A stretch of 64,000 nucleotides of DNA. Origin: Campylobacter concisus (GTDB lineage: Bacteria; Campylobacterota; Campylobacteria; Campylobacterales; Campylobacteraceae). The notes under the pieces were generated by a model. It searched no databases. It saw only the letters and a list, made by a program, of their open reading frames with translations, and was not told the DNA's origin. The translations under genes and the position numbers were made by a program. The DNA lies in assembly GCF_003049085.1 (NCBI RefSeq), contig NZ_PIQX01000005.1, positions 1 through 64,000 on the forward strand, written 5' to 3'. Positions 8,552-20,431 of the stretch are shown piece by piece (position 1 is the stretch's first letter; the number at the start of each line of letters is the position of its first letter).

Positions 8552-9946
8552 ATGAGCGGAATCTCACTAATTGTCTGTTTTATTGTAGCCATCATACTTA
8601 TGATCGTTATGATCTCTAAGCTAAAAGTGCATCCATTTTTGGCACTTATGAGTATATCTTTGGTTCTTGCGATCGTCGCGGGTATCGATCTATCCAAGAT
8701 CCCAGCTATGATAGGCGTTGGATTTAGTGGCACATTTAAGAGTATCGGTATCGTTATTATCTTTGGAACGATCATCGGCACCGTGCTTGAAAAAACGGGA
8801 GCTGCACTAAAGCTAGCTGATATGGTTGTAAAACTAGTCGGACAAAAGCGTCCAGAGCTTGCTATGCTCATCATGGGCTGGGTTGTTGGCATTCCGGTAT
8901 TTTGTGATAGCGGATTTGTCGTTTTAAACTCTATTCGCGAGGCACTTTATAAGAAAATTTCAGCAAGCCCAGTCGCGATGTCAGTCGCACTTAGTGGCGG
9001 CCTATACACATCTCACGTCTTTATCCCGCCAACTCCTGGTCCAATAGCAGCTGCAGGAACACTTGGTCTTGGCGGAAATCTGCTCCTTGTCATCATTATG
9101 GGAACAGTCGTTTCAGTGCCTGTTTTGATAGCTGTTTATTTCTTTTCAAAGAGTGTTGGCAAAAGCGTGACCATCAGCGACAAAGACGCTGACGCTACTA
9201 TCACAGCTAGCTATGAAGATCTTTTAAAGAAATTTGGCACGCTACCTAGCGGATTTTTGAGCCTTGCTCCTATCATCATGCCTATCATTTTTATGGCGAT
9301 TGGCTCTATTGTCGATGTTTTAGCAAAACAAGGCATGTTTGATAAAACGGCTCTCTTGCCAAAGATACTTTTATTTTTAGGAAACCCTATCATTGCTCTT
9401 GCAATCGGCGTGATCTTTTGCGTATTTTTATTAGTTGAAGCCAGAAAGATAAGAGAATTTGACCATATCACGAACGAGTCTTTAAAGATTGCTGGACCGA
9501 TACTCTTTATCACAGCAGCTGGCGGTGTTTTGGGTAATGTCATCACTGAGGCTGGCTTTGTAAATTTCATAAAAGAAAACGCAACCGCTATAAAAGCGAT
9601 AGGAATTTTCTTCCCATTCATCATCTCAGCCGTACTAAAAACCGCTCAAGGAAGCTCGACCGTGGCTATCATCACGACAGCATCTATCATGGGCGCATTT
9701 AGCGCTGATAACTCGCTAATGCACACACTTGGCTTTACGACCGAGCTTTCAGCTGCACTTTGTGTCATGGCAATAGCATCTGGTGCGATGTGTGTATCTC
9801 ATGCAAATGACAGCTACTTCTGGGTTGTGACAAATTTTAGTAAGATGAGTGCAGAACAAGGATATCGCACACAAACGGCTATGACGTTTATAATGGGTAT
9901 CGTTGGCATAATTAGCGTTTATATTTTATCTTTGGTGCTTTTATGA
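8552..9946 (+). CDS. GntP-family gluconate/glycerate:H+ symporter
   Basis: A 464-residue inner-membrane protein with about 12-14 helices. GWVVGIPVFCDSGFVVL and FIPPTPGPIAAAGTLG are hallmark GntP segments. GntP members import gluconate, idonate, glycerate or fructuronate with protons. The glycerate kinase gene begins inside its stop (ATGA), which points to D-glycerate as the substrate. ATG at 8552 follows AAAGGAG. The 165-bp upstream gap is AT-rich and is the likely promoter region of this two-gene operon. Confidence 0.87.
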   Translation: MSGISLIVCFIVAIILMIVMISKLKVHPFLALMSISLVLAIVAGIDLSKIPAMIGVGFSGTFKSIGIVIIFGTIIGTVLEKTGAALKLADMVVKLVGQKRPELAMLIMGWVVGIPVFCDSGFVVLNSIREALYKKISASPVAMSVALSGGLYTSHVFIPPTPGPIAAAGTLGLGGNLLLVIIMGTVVSVPVLIAVYFFSKSVGKSVTISDKDADATITASYEDLLKKFGTLPSGFLSLAPIIMPIIFMAIGSIVDVLAKQGMFDKTALLPKILLFLGNPIIALAIGVIFCVFLLVEARKIREFDHITNESLKIAGPILFITAAGGVLGNVITEAGFVNFIKENATAIKAIGIFFPFIISAVLKTAQGSSTVAIITTASIMGAFSADNSLMHTLGFTTELSAALCVMAIASGAMCVSHANDSYFWVVTNFSKMSAEQGYRTQTAMTFIMGIVGIISVYILSLVLL

Positions 9947-11076
9947 GAATTTTAGTTGCGATTGATTCGTTAAAAGGCTCGCTTAGCTCGCTTGAAGCGG
10001 GCCTTGCTGTAAAAGAAGGACTAGAAGAGATTGGCTGTGAGGTCGTTGTCAAACCTATAGCAGATGGTGGCGAAGGTAGTGTAGAGGCGATGGCTGATGC
10101 GCTTGGTGCGAAATTTATAGATACGATAGTAAAAAATCCACTTGGAATTGAAATTTTAGCTAGATATGCACTAAAAGATGACCTTGCAATACTTGAAATG
10201 TCAAGTTCTTCTGGCCTTACACTCATAAATCCAGATGAGAGAAATCCACTAAAAACTAGCACATTTGGTTTTGGTCAGATGATAAAAGATGCCATTGCTA
10301 AAGGTGCTAGAAAATTTATCATTGGCATCGGTGGAAGTGCGACAAATGACGCTGGTACAGGCATGCTTAGCGCACTTGGCTTTAAATTTTATGATAAAGA
10401 TGGTGCTTTACTTGAAGGAAAAGGCGAGAATTTAGCCAAAATTTGTGAATTTACAGATGAAGATGCTTTAAAAGAGCTAAAGGAGTGCGAGTTTTTAATC
10501 GCCTGCGATGTAGATAATCCGCTTTATGGCATGAATGGAGCAGCCCATGTTTATGCCCCTCAAAAGGGTGCAAATGGCCGTATGGTAAAAGAGCTTGATG
10601 ATGGGCTAAAACACTTTGCAACTCTTGTAAAGGAAAAGACTAATAGCAAATTTCACACACAAAAAGGTGCTGGTGCCGCTGGCGGACTTGGCTTTGCATT
10701 CGTGGCATTTTTAGGAGCGAAACTTCGCCCAGGTATTGAGATCATTACGCAGACTATTGCACTTGAAGATGAGATCAAAAAGGCTGATCTAGTCATCACT
10801 GGTGAAGGCCGTATGGACTTTCAAAGCTCAATGGGCAAGACACCAACTGGTGTTGCAAAACTAGCCAAAAAATATCATAAGCCAGTGATCGCATTTGCTG
10901 GAAGTGTGCAAAAATGTGCCAAAGATTGCCATAAAAATGGAATCGATGCCTATTTTTGTATATTAAATGAGCCAGTGAGTCTTGAAGAAGCGATGAGAAA
11001 AGATGTCGCAATTAGAAATTTAAAGATGACAGCGGAGCAAGTCATTCGCCTTTATATGCTAAACTACAAAGCATAA
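9943..11076 (+). CDS. glxK: Glycerate kinase, GarK/GlxK type
   Basis: A 377-residue glycerate 2-kinase. The start MRILVAIDSLKGSLSSLEA, the segment PIADGGEGSVEAM, IGIGGSATNDAGTGML and VITGEGRMD are all characteristic of the type I family. The type I enzyme makes 2-phosphoglycerate, which enolase (at 17525-18775) converts to phosphoenolpyruvate. The length equals E. coli GarK (about 381). Translational coupling with the transporter indicates a glycerate import and activation unit. Confidence 0.9.
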   Translation: MRILVAIDSLKGSLSSLEAGLAVKEGLEEIGCEVVVKPIADGGEGSVEAMADALGAKFIDTIVKNPLGIEILARYALKDDLAILEMSSSSGLTLINPDERNPLKTSTFGFGQMIKDAIAKGARKFIIGIGGSATNDAGTGMLSALGFKFYDKDGALLEGKGENLAKICEFTDEDALKELKECEFLIACDVDNPLYGMNGAAHVYAPQKGANGRMVKELDDGLKHFATLVKEKTNSKFHTQKGAGAAGGLGFAFVAFLGAKLRPGIEIITQTIALEDEIKKADLVITGEGRMDFQSSMGKTPTGVAKLAKKYHKPVIAFAGSVQKCAKDCHKNGIDAYFCILNEPVSLEEAMRKDVAIRNLKMTAEQVIRLYMLNYKA

Positions 11077-11083
11077 ATTTAAG

Positions 11084-11112
11084 AAGATAGAAGTTTATTT
11101 TCTATCTTTTTC
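11084..11112 (+). terminator. Terminator of the glycerate operon
   Basis: AAGATAGAA (11084-11092) pairs perfectly with TTCTATCTT (11100-11108) over a 7-nt loop, followed by a T run. It begins 8 bp after the kinase stop. Confidence 0.8.
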
Positions 11113-11270
11113 CCACTTCTTTCTAAATTTTACTATCCAAATTCTATCTTTTAAGTGCTACAAAAATTCTCAAAATTTAATACATTTTGCAAAAATATAA
11201 AATAAACTTTAGAAAAAATATTTACTATGTTAAAATAAGAAAAAATTATAAAAAGAAAGGAGAATTTTTT

Positions 11271-12008
11271 ATGCAACAGACCTTAAATTCTCGTCGCAGC
11301 TTCATTGCAGCTGCAGGATTATTTTTTGCTACGACCGCACTAAAGGCTGCATCAAAGGACTTTAGTAGTAGTGGTGTTCGCTACGGCATGGCGATAGATC
11401 TAACAAGATGTGTTGGATGTCAGTCATGTACTATGAGCTGTATGTTAGAAAACGACGTTCAGCCAGGCGCTTTTAGAACCATTGTTTCCGAGTACGAGGC
11501 AAGAGATAAAAGCGGTAAAATGGCAGTCATTGCGTCACTTCCAAGGCTTTGCAACCACTGCAACAATCCAGCCTGTATTAGCGTTTGTCCAACTGGTGCT
11601 AGCCATCAAAGAAGTAATGGCATAGTAAAGATTGATACAAAAGAGTGTATAGGCTGTGCGCTTTGCGTAGAGGCCTGTCCATATCACGCAAGATATCTTA
11701 GCCTGCATACCTACAAGGCCGATAAATGTACTTTTTGTGACCACAGACTAAGAGCAGGGCTTCAGCCAGCATGTGTAGAGAGCTGTGTGGGCGGTAGCCG
11801 TATAATAGGCGATCTTAATGATCCTAACTCAAATATTAGAAAATTTCTAGCCACACATGAGACTATGGTTATAGATAGCCCTAAAAATACAAATCCACAG
11901 GTGTTCTACCACGGCGTTAGCGAAATTTTGGCTAAAAACGATAAGAAACTCGAGCTTGATAATGGATATAAAAAGGTTATCAGCTGGAGCGAAGAGATAG
12001 CACAGTAA
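11271..12008 (+). CDS. ttrB: Tetrathionate reductase iron-sulfur subunit TtrB
   Basis: A 245-residue ferredoxin-type protein with a twin-arginine signal (SRRSFIAAAGLFFATTALKA). Four cysteine clusters follow: CVGCQSCTMSC, CNHCNNPACISVC, CIGCALCVEAC and CTFCDH...CVESC, for four [4Fe-4S] centres carrying electrons to the catalytic subunit. An upstream in-frame extension to 11187 exists, but AAAGGAGAA directly before ATG 11271 and the Tat signal fix this start. ttrA follows after 13 bp. TtrB is the best name because of that partner; the family also includes PsrB- and DmsB-like subunits. Confidence 0.85.
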   Translation: MQQTLNSRRSFIAAAGLFFATTALKAASKDFSSSGVRYGMAIDLTRCVGCQSCTMSCMLENDVQPGAFRTIVSEYEARDKSGKMAVIASLPRLCNHCNNPACISVCPTGASHQRSNGIVKIDTKECIGCALCVEACPYHARYLSLHTYKADKCTFCDHRLRAGLQPACVESCVGGSRIIGDLNDPNSNIRKFLATHETMVIDSPKNTNPQVFYHGVSEILAKNDKKLELDNGYKKVISWSEEIAQ

Positions 12009-12021
12009 AAGGAAATAAATA

Positions 12022-15012
12022 ATGCAAAGAAGAGAATTTTTAAAAAGATCAGCCGTGCTCTCAACACTAACCACGAGTGCTATGCTGGCAGATGAAGATA
12101 AGGACGATTATAAACCGCAGTCAAACTCGCTAGAGCCTGAATTTAGCGTAAAAGATGGCAAAATTTCACTTAACGACGGACATAGTGTTATCTTTTCGAT
12201 GTGTCATGGCTGTACGACGAAGTGTGGCATAAGGCTTCATGTGGATGACAAAAACGACCGAGTTTTAAGATGCAGCGGCAACCCATACCACCCACTTTCA
12301 AACGTACACTGGGCAAATTTTGACACATCGATAAATGACGCACTTCTTGCCACAACACTAAGTGGCGAAGACGAAAAGCGAGCCACAGTTTGCGCTAGAG
12401 GAGCGATATTGCCTGAGATGATAGACTCGCCTGCAAGGATATTAACTCCGCTAAAAAGAGTTGGTAAAAGGGGTGAGGGAAAGTGGAAGAGCATAAGCTT
12501 TGAGCAGCTAGTAGAAGAGGTAGTGGAGGGCGGAGATCTCTTTGGTGAGGGGCATGTTGATGGGCTAAGAGCGATATATAGCGACGAGCTAATCGATAGC
12601 GAAAATCCAGAGTACGGTACCAAACGCAATCAATTTTTAAGTTTTTATCTATATGACGGGCGCTCTGACATCGTTGATCGCTTTGTCAAAAAGTCATTTG
12701 GCACTGTAAATCACTACTCGCACGGCGGAATTTGTGGTGGTGGCTTTAGGGTCGGCGGCAAGATCGCGCACAACGCAAAGGGCTTTGCACATACAAAACC
12801 AGACTATGAAAACTCTAAATTTGTTATCTACTGGGGCACTTCGCCCTCAAATGGTGGCAACCCTTTCCAAAAACAGGCAAAAATGCTCTCTTATGCAAGA
12901 GGCACTAGAGATGACTTTAGCTACGCAGTGGTCGACCCAAGCGTTACAAACGCTGTAAAATACGCCTCTTCAGATAAAGGCCGCTGGATAGCGATAAAGC
13001 CAGGCACCGACTCAGCTCTAGCTATGGCGATGATACGCTGGATCATAGAAAATGAAAAATACGCTACAAACTACCTTATCCAGCCAAATTTAGACCAGGC
13101 AAAGCTAGCAGGCGAGATACACTGGTGTAATGCCACGCATCTAGTCATTACCGAAAAAGACCACAAAGACTATGGCAAATTTGCACTTATCAACAATGAA
13201 TGGCAGGTCTGCTCGCAAGATGGCAAGATACAAAGCTACAAGGTAAATGAGCCAGCCAAGCTCTACTACAAAGGTAAAATTTTAATAGACGGCAAAAAGG
13301 TCGAGGTAAAAAGCTCAATGCAGCTTTTAAAAGAGTCAGCTTACAAGCATAGTCTTGAGGAGTACTCAAAAATTTGCGGTGTGAGTGTTGAAGATATCAT
13401 CTGGCTTTGTGAAAATTTCACTAAAAACGGTAGACAGGTGAGCACAAACGTACATGGCGGTATGATGCATACACAAGCTGGTATGACTACTTTTGCGATC
13501 CTTTGTCTAAACACACTCATGGGCACTTATGGCTATAAAGGCGGCAATGTTAATGCAAGTGCTGGTACACACGAGTTTTTAAAAGGCAGATATGACCTTG
13601 AGAGCTTTGAGGGCGCTTATAAGCCAAATGGTCTAAATTTATCAAGATCAGGCAAATACTACGAAACAAGCTCTGAGTATAAGCGCAAAGTAGCAGCTGG
13701 CGGCAGCGGCTATCCATCAACTCAGCCATGGTATCCTATCTCTATGCCACTTGTAAACGAAACGCTTACAAGCCACAAGGCTGGCTATCCATACAAAGTA
13801 AAAGTTTTCATAAACTACATGACAAACGTACTTTACGGCCAAGCAGGACTTGAAAGAGCGGTTTTAGACGTACTAAAAGATAGTAAAAATTTACCACTTT
13901 TTGTGGGCATAGACGCCTTTATGAATGAAACAAACGCCTATGCTGACTACATCGTACCAGACGGAGTAAATTTAGAAAACTGGGCACTTCCAAACTCTCT
14001 TTGGGGAACGATCGCTAAAACTTCAGTAGTGCGCTATCCAGCCGTTAGCTCAAAGCAGGCAAAGGATAAAAACGGCGGTGCGATTGATGTTGAGGCATTT
14101 TATATAGCCGTGGCAAAGAGGCTTGGACTAAAAGGCTTTGGCAAAAATGCCTTTAAAGACAAAGACGGAAATTTCATGGACCTTGACGTAAAAGAGCAGT
14201 ATTACGCGGCTGCACTAGCAAATTTAGCCTTTGATGGCGAGGGTGTGAAAGATATAAGCGACGAGGACAAAAAGCTTAGTAAGATATCAAGAGTGATGAC
14301 AAAACTTGATCCTTATCTAAAAGACGAAGAGAAGCCAAAAGTGGCGCACGTGCTAGCAAAAGGCGGCAGATATGACAGCTACGAGAGTGCTTACAAGGGT
14401 GATAAAGCAACCATAAAAGTACCAGCGCCTACACCAGCTTCGATCTACTATGAGCCACTTGGCGGACACAGACACTCAATAACAGGCGAATTTATGCCAG
14501 GAGTGCCAAGTCTAATGCTGCCAGTAGCAAGTGACGGCACGCCGCTTGAGAAATTTTTCCCACGCTCTGAGTGGAAATACACAGTGAGCTCAAGAAAGTC
14601 AAATATCCAACATTTCTACACCTTTGTTAGCCCAAGGCTAAGAGCTGTTCATCCTAAGAATTTCATAAGGATAGCGCCAGATGTAGCTAGCGAGCAGCGC
14701 ATTCGCTCAGGCGATAAGGTCAAAGTGACTACTCCTTATGGTGCGCAAGTTGGCGAGGCGTTTGTTACTGACGGCGTTGCTAGCGGAGTTATTAGTATCG
14801 AGCATGGATTTGGACATGATGAGTTTGGTATAAGAACGCACATCGTCGATGGAAAGCCAGCTTTTGGGATAGCAAATTTAGAAAAAGGGGTCAATCACAA
14901 CAAGCTCGGACTTCTTGATCCAAAAAGAAATGGCGAATTTAGCCTAAATGACTGGCTGGTTGGTACTTGCGCTAGACAAGCACTTCCTGCAAAGATAAGA
15001 AAGATCGGCTAG
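12022..15012 (+). CDS. ttrA: Tetrathionate reductase molybdopterin subunit TtrA
   Basis: A 996-residue periplasmic molybdoenzyme with Tat signal (RREFLKRSAVL). Cys61, Cys64, Cys68 and Cys124 (CHGCTTKC...VCARGA) bind an [4Fe-4S] cluster, and Cys238 in HGGIC is the expected Mo ligand. Long stretches match what I recall of Salmonella TtrA: KRVGKRGEGKW, EEVVEGGDLFGEGHVDGLRA and IDAFMNET. The enzyme reduces tetrathionate to thiosulfate as a terminal respiratory step. The C-terminal MopB domain contains HGFGHDEFG. No ttrC quinol oxidase gene or ttrSR regulator adjoins it. Specificity for tetrathionate rather than another sulfur compound is inferred from similarity. Confidence 0.87.
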   Translation: MQRREFLKRSAVLSTLTTSAMLADEDKDDYKPQSNSLEPEFSVKDGKISLNDGHSVIFSMCHGCTTKCGIRLHVDDKNDRVLRCSGNPYHPLSNVHWANFDTSINDALLATTLSGEDEKRATVCARGAILPEMIDSPARILTPLKRVGKRGEGKWKSISFEQLVEEVVEGGDLFGEGHVDGLRAIYSDELIDSENPEYGTKRNQFLSFYLYDGRSDIVDRFVKKSFGTVNHYSHGGICGGGFRVGGKIAHNAKGFAHTKPDYENSKFVIYWGTSPSNGGNPFQKQAKMLSYARGTRDDFSYAVVDPSVTNAVKYASSDKGRWIAIKPGTDSALAMAMIRWIIENEKYATNYLIQPNLDQAKLAGEIHWCNATHLVITEKDHKDYGKFALINNEWQVCSQDGKIQSYKVNEPAKLYYKGKILIDGKKVEVKSSMQLLKESAYKHSLEEYSKICGVSVEDIIWLCENFTKNGRQVSTNVHGGMMHTQAGMTTFAILCLNTLMGTYGYKGGNVNASAGTHEFLKGRYDLESFEGAYKPNGLNLSRSGKYYETSSEYKRKVAAGGSGYPSTQPWYPISMPLVNETLTSHKAGYPYKVKVFINYMTNVLYGQAGLERAVLDVLKDSKNLPLFVGIDAFMNETNAYADYIVPDGVNLENWALPNSLWGTIAKTSVVRYPAVSSKQAKDKNGGAIDVEAFYIAVAKRLGLKGFGKNAFKDKDGNFMDLDVKEQYYAAALANLAFDGEGVKDISDEDKKLSKISRVMTKLDPYLKDEEKPKVAHVLAKGGRYDSYESAYKGDKATIKVPAPTPASIYYEPLGGHRHSITGEFMPGVPSLMLPVASDGTPLEKFFPRSEWKYTVSSRKSNIQHFYTFVSPRLRAVHPKNFIRIAPDVASEQRIRSGDKVKVTTPYGAQVGEAFVTDGVASGVISIEHGFGHDEFGIRTHIVDGKPAFGIANLEKGVNHNKLGLLDPKRNGEFSLNDWLVGTCARQALPAKIRKIG

Positions 15013-15035
15013 GCCGATATAAATTTGGTGAGTAG

Positions 15036-15066
15036 AGTAAAATTTGCTTGCCAAATTTTACTTTTT
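15036..15066 (+). terminator. Terminator after ttrA
   Basis: AGTAAAATTTG (15036-15046) and CAAATTTTACT (15052-15062) form an 11-bp perfect stem over a 5-nt loop, with a T tail, 24 bp after the ttrA stop. Confidence 0.85.
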
Positions 15067-15233
15067 GTAAGAGCTTTTGACTAGTGGATTGTAAATTTAT
15101 ATACAGAGCAAGCTTTTAGGCTGCTTGCAAGCTAAAATTTCCTCATATATTTATAGGGTTTCATAGTTAAATAATGTTTTAATTTTGCATGAGTTAAATT
15201 TGGTATTGCTAGTTTGCTTTTGCTTTAAGTGCT

Positions 15234-16295
15234 CTAGTTTGCTAGATCCTCAGCCACCTTTGCAGCGAGTTTTAGCTTGTCACTATCAAAGTGTGTGTAA
15301 ATTCGCGAGGTATTTAAGCTTGCATGACCTAGAGCTTCTTGCACCAAAACAAGGTCCTTTTGCTTTTTGTAAAGCATCGTTGCAAAGGTGTGGCGCAGCA
15401 TGTGAGCACCATTTTTCTCTTTTCTGATACCAGCTTTAAAAAGGATCTGCTCTACTATGCGGCTTACGTAGGCTTGCGTCAGTCTGGTACCTTTTTTATT
15501 GATAAAAAGATAGCCTTCTTTGTTGATGTAGTTTATTGCAATCGCGTTTAGATGAGCTTCTATTAAGTGGCGTTTTATCATAACGATGCGGTATTTGTTG
15601 CCTTTGCCTCGTATCCTAATGATAAAAAGATCGCCATCTTCAGTGATGTCTTTTCGTTTTAAGTTTAGGGCCTCGCTCACACGAATGCCAGTAAAAATTA
15701 TCGTTTTTATTATGAGCTTATTGCGATTTGAGTTTTGCTTAAAGTCACTTTCTTCGATCGCATCTAGAAATTTTTTGACCTCATCTTCGCCCATAAACTC
15801 AGGCAACTTTTGCCCTTTGTTACCGCTCACTCCGCCCCAGTTTTTTAAATTTATATCAAAAACATGGGCCTTGCCATCCTCTTCGTTTTGTTTGTCTAAA
15901 AACGCAAAGAAATTTATCACTGAGATGCGGTAATTTTTCTTACTAGCATCGCTTAGTCCGCCAGTTGTACTAGCTAGTATTTCGCTTAGTAGCTCTTCAT
16001 CGATCTGCTTTAGGCTGCTAAGCTCGTAAAATTTCATCGTTTCATATATTTTTTTAAGTGGATTAAAGTAGGTATTTATACCAGTAAGCCCCGCGTTTCT
16101 CGCGCTTTTTACCAAGCCATCAAGCTGATCAATGTTCTTTATCTCGCGGCTTAGAGCGAAATTTACACTTGCAAGTGCCTTTGGATCCCTAAGCTCTTTA
16201 TTTGAAAGTGAGCTAAGTTTAAATTTGACGTAGCGAGTGAGCCAAAATATAAATGAGTTTTCAAAATTATCTTTACAATCAAGCGGATATTTCAA
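15234..16295 (-). CDS. xerH: Tyrosine recombinase XerH
   Basis: A 353-residue integrase-family recombinase of the size of Campylobacter/Helicobacter XerH. The catalytic domain shows TGIRVSEAL (first Arg), KGNKYRIVMIKRH (Lys region), HMLRHTFATML (His-x-x-Arg) and LGHASLNTSRIYTHFD (His and nucleophilic Tyr). A SAM-like core-binding domain fills about residues 60-155. XerH resolves chromosome dimers at difH with FtsK, acting alone instead of XerC/XerD. There are no phage genes around it, which fits a housekeeping recombinase. The candidate dif region is discussed in the findings. Confidence 0.87.
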   Translation of the reverse strand: MKYPLDCKDNFENSFIFWLTRYVKFKLSSLSNKELRDPKALASVNFALSREIKNIDQLDGLVKSARNAGLTGINTYFNPLKKIYETMKFYELSSLKQIDEELLSEILASTTGGLSDASKKNYRISVINFFAFLDKQNEEDGKAHVFDINLKNWGGVSGNKGQKLPEFMGEDEVKKFLDAIEESDFKQNSNRNKLIIKTIIFTGIRVSEALNLKRKDITEDGDLFIIRIRGKGNKYRIVMIKRHLIEAHLNAIAINYINKEGYLFINKKGTRLTQAYVSRIVEQILFKAGIRKEKNGAHMLRHTFATMLYKKQKDLVLVQEALGHASLNTSRIYTHFDSDKLKLAAKVAEDLAN

Positions 16296-16371
16296 ACCAA
16301 TAGCCTTAAATTTTTATTTTGAAAAGTATTATATTTGAAATTTTATAAAATCTAATCTTTTTAAAATTCAA

Positions 16372-17235
16372 CTATAAAAGCTTAAGCAAATATCCATTTT
16401 CAGCGGCTTCAAGCTTATATTTATGCATCTTATCAAGCTCTAAAACCACTCTGAAATATCTATCGTGCCAGCCTATGATCACATTTTTAAAATGTTCATT
16501 TTCAAGTTTTAAGCTCTTAGTTTTAAAGCTTCTTGGCGGCCTTGCAAAGTCAAGCACGATCTTATTTTTCTCATAAGTAAAATGCTTTAAATTCTTAGCT
16601 TTTGTAGCGATTTTTAGCTCTTTGTCGTTGGCTAGAAAGCTTATAAAACCTAGAAATTTAACATCTTTTCCATTTTTGACACTATCAACTGGCTTTGCAC
16701 TAGGCTCAATCTTTATTTCGACCACCTTTTGTTCAGGCTTTATGGTAGTTTCTTTTGTTTTGTCCGTGCTAAGATCGATTACTACAACATTTGGAGTTGG
16801 CATATCTGAAGTTTTATTTCTATCTTTATTTGAAATTTTAGTTTCATTTTTTTCTATTATCACAGGAGTGCTTACTTTTTGACTAGGCATATTTGCCATT
16901 GTGACTGAAACATCTAGCTTTTTTGCCACGACTGGTTCTGGATTTTTTACCTTATTTAAAGCAAATTCATCGCTGTAATCGATAGTTTTATTTATATCAG
17001 CTAGTCTTTTTTCCTTTATGGTGCCGTCATTTGCTCTATATCTTATGGTGACATCTAGTAAAAGTGCCGCATCGCTTGGAAATTTAAACGAAAGAGAATC
17101 AAATCTATCAAATTTTTCTATGATATTTGTTGTCATAACGCTTGTATTTAGCTCGCTAATAGGCATAAATGGGTTCTCTCTAGCAAAGACGCTTGTTGCA
17201 AATATAGATAAAACTAGCCAAAATTTTTTCATCAT
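16372..17235 (-). CDS. CgpA-like periplasmic AMIN-type protein with N-glycosylation sequons
   Basis: A 287-residue exported protein (signal MMKKFWLVLSIFATSVFA). The C-terminal third (about residues 200-287) resembles an AMIN domain, which binds peptidoglycan or cell-envelope partners. The linker is Lys/Thr/Pro-rich. Four PglB sequons (D/E-X-N-X-S/T) occur: ELNTS (Asn30), DINKT (Asn82), EKNET (Asn130) and DRNKT (Asn140). Its place after ftsB, eno and recA equals that of cgpA (Cj1670c, a known N-glycoprotein) as I recall the C. jejuni map. It follows ftsB by 2 bp. Role in the cell wall is inferred. Confidence 0.72.
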   Translation of the reverse strand: MMKKFWLVLSIFATSVFARENPFMPISELNTSVMTTNIIEKFDRFDSLSFKFPSDAALLLDVTIRYRANDGTIKEKRLADINKTIDYSDEFALNKVKNPEPVVAKKLDVSVTMANMPSQKVSTPVIIEKNETKISNKDRNKTSDMPTPNVVVIDLSTDKTKETTIKPEQKVVEIKIEPSAKPVDSVKNGKDVKFLGFISFLANDKELKIATKAKNLKHFTYEKNKIVLDFARPPRSFKTKSLKLENEHFKNVIIGWHDRYFRVVLELDKMHKYKLEAAENGYLLKLL

Positions 17236-17237
17236 TC

Positions 17238-19872
<2,635 letters not shown>

Positions 19873-19934
19873 TTTTTACCTTATAGTTGAAATTTGGCTT
19901 GATTTTATCTAAAAAGAGATGAATTTTACTTGAT

Positions 19935-20423
19935 TTACTCGCAAATTATAATATTTTCGCCAAGCGGCGCAGCGCTATCAATAAGAGCAAAAAGCTGCTC
20001 TTTTTCAAACAAAAATCCATAAATTTGATCTTCGTTTTTTAGTATCGCTAGCTTAAATGGCTCCACAAGCGAGCTCGCGCAAAGGTTTAAAAAAGCTTCA
20101 TCGATACTGTTTTGCGAAATTTGGGGTTTTGTTTTGAAATTTTCATCTTTTATAAAAGAGAGAAATTCCTCTTGCGAGGTAGATTTATTAAATTTAAAAA
20201 TTAGTTTTTCTTTTAAGGCTTCAGCCAAAATTTCATCAAATTTAACTAGGTTGATGTGATCTTTTACGCCTAAAATTTTGGCAAAATTTAGCAAGTTTTT
20301 ATCATAACTAGCCACATTTTTCTCATGCTCGCTTTGTGCCTTTTTAGCCCTATAAATGGCGTAAAAACCGATAGCCATAAACAAAAGTGAAAGGGTAAAA
20401 ACTTCGCTCAAAAACTCACTCAT
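19935..20423 (-). CDS. Hypothetical membrane-anchored protein between murB and recA
   Basis: A 162-residue protein if the third of three consecutive ATGs (at 20423) is used; AGGA stands 5 nt before it, while a start at 20444 would lie inside murB. It has one N-terminal membrane helix (FTLSLLFMAIGFYAIYRA) and a mostly helical cytoplasmic or periplasmic domain (NLLNFAKILGVKDHINLVKF). In C. jejuni an unnamed gene sits at the same place between recA and fliQ/murB, as I recall. The function is unknown. Its stop is 62 bp from recA. Confidence 0.75.
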   Translation of the reverse strand: MSEFLSEVFTLSLLFMAIGFYAIYRAKKAQSEHEKNVASYDKNLLNFAKILGVKDHINLVKFDEILAEALKEKLIFKFNKSTSQEEFLSFIKDENFKTKPQISQNSIDEAFLNLCASSLVEPFKLAILKNEDQIYGFLFEKEQLFALIDSAAPLGENIIICE

Positions 20424-20431
20424 CATCATCC

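Noticed and set aside
11187-11270. Longer start for ttrB at 11187
   Set aside because: The added part is Lys/Asn/Tyr-rich and would displace the Tat signal; AAAGGAG stands before 11271.
12022-15012. Arsenate, polysulfide or DMSO reductase instead of TtrA
   Set aside because: Long stretches agree with Salmonella TtrA as recalled, including the EVVEGGDLFGEGHVDG segment; the partner is TtrB-like.
15185-15933. Plus-strand frames opposite xerH
   Set aside because: They are antisense shadows; xerH has all catalytic residues.
15234-16295. Phage or island integrase
   Set aside because: The size and motifs fit XerH, no phage genes or direct att repeats flank it, and it is not beside a tRNA.
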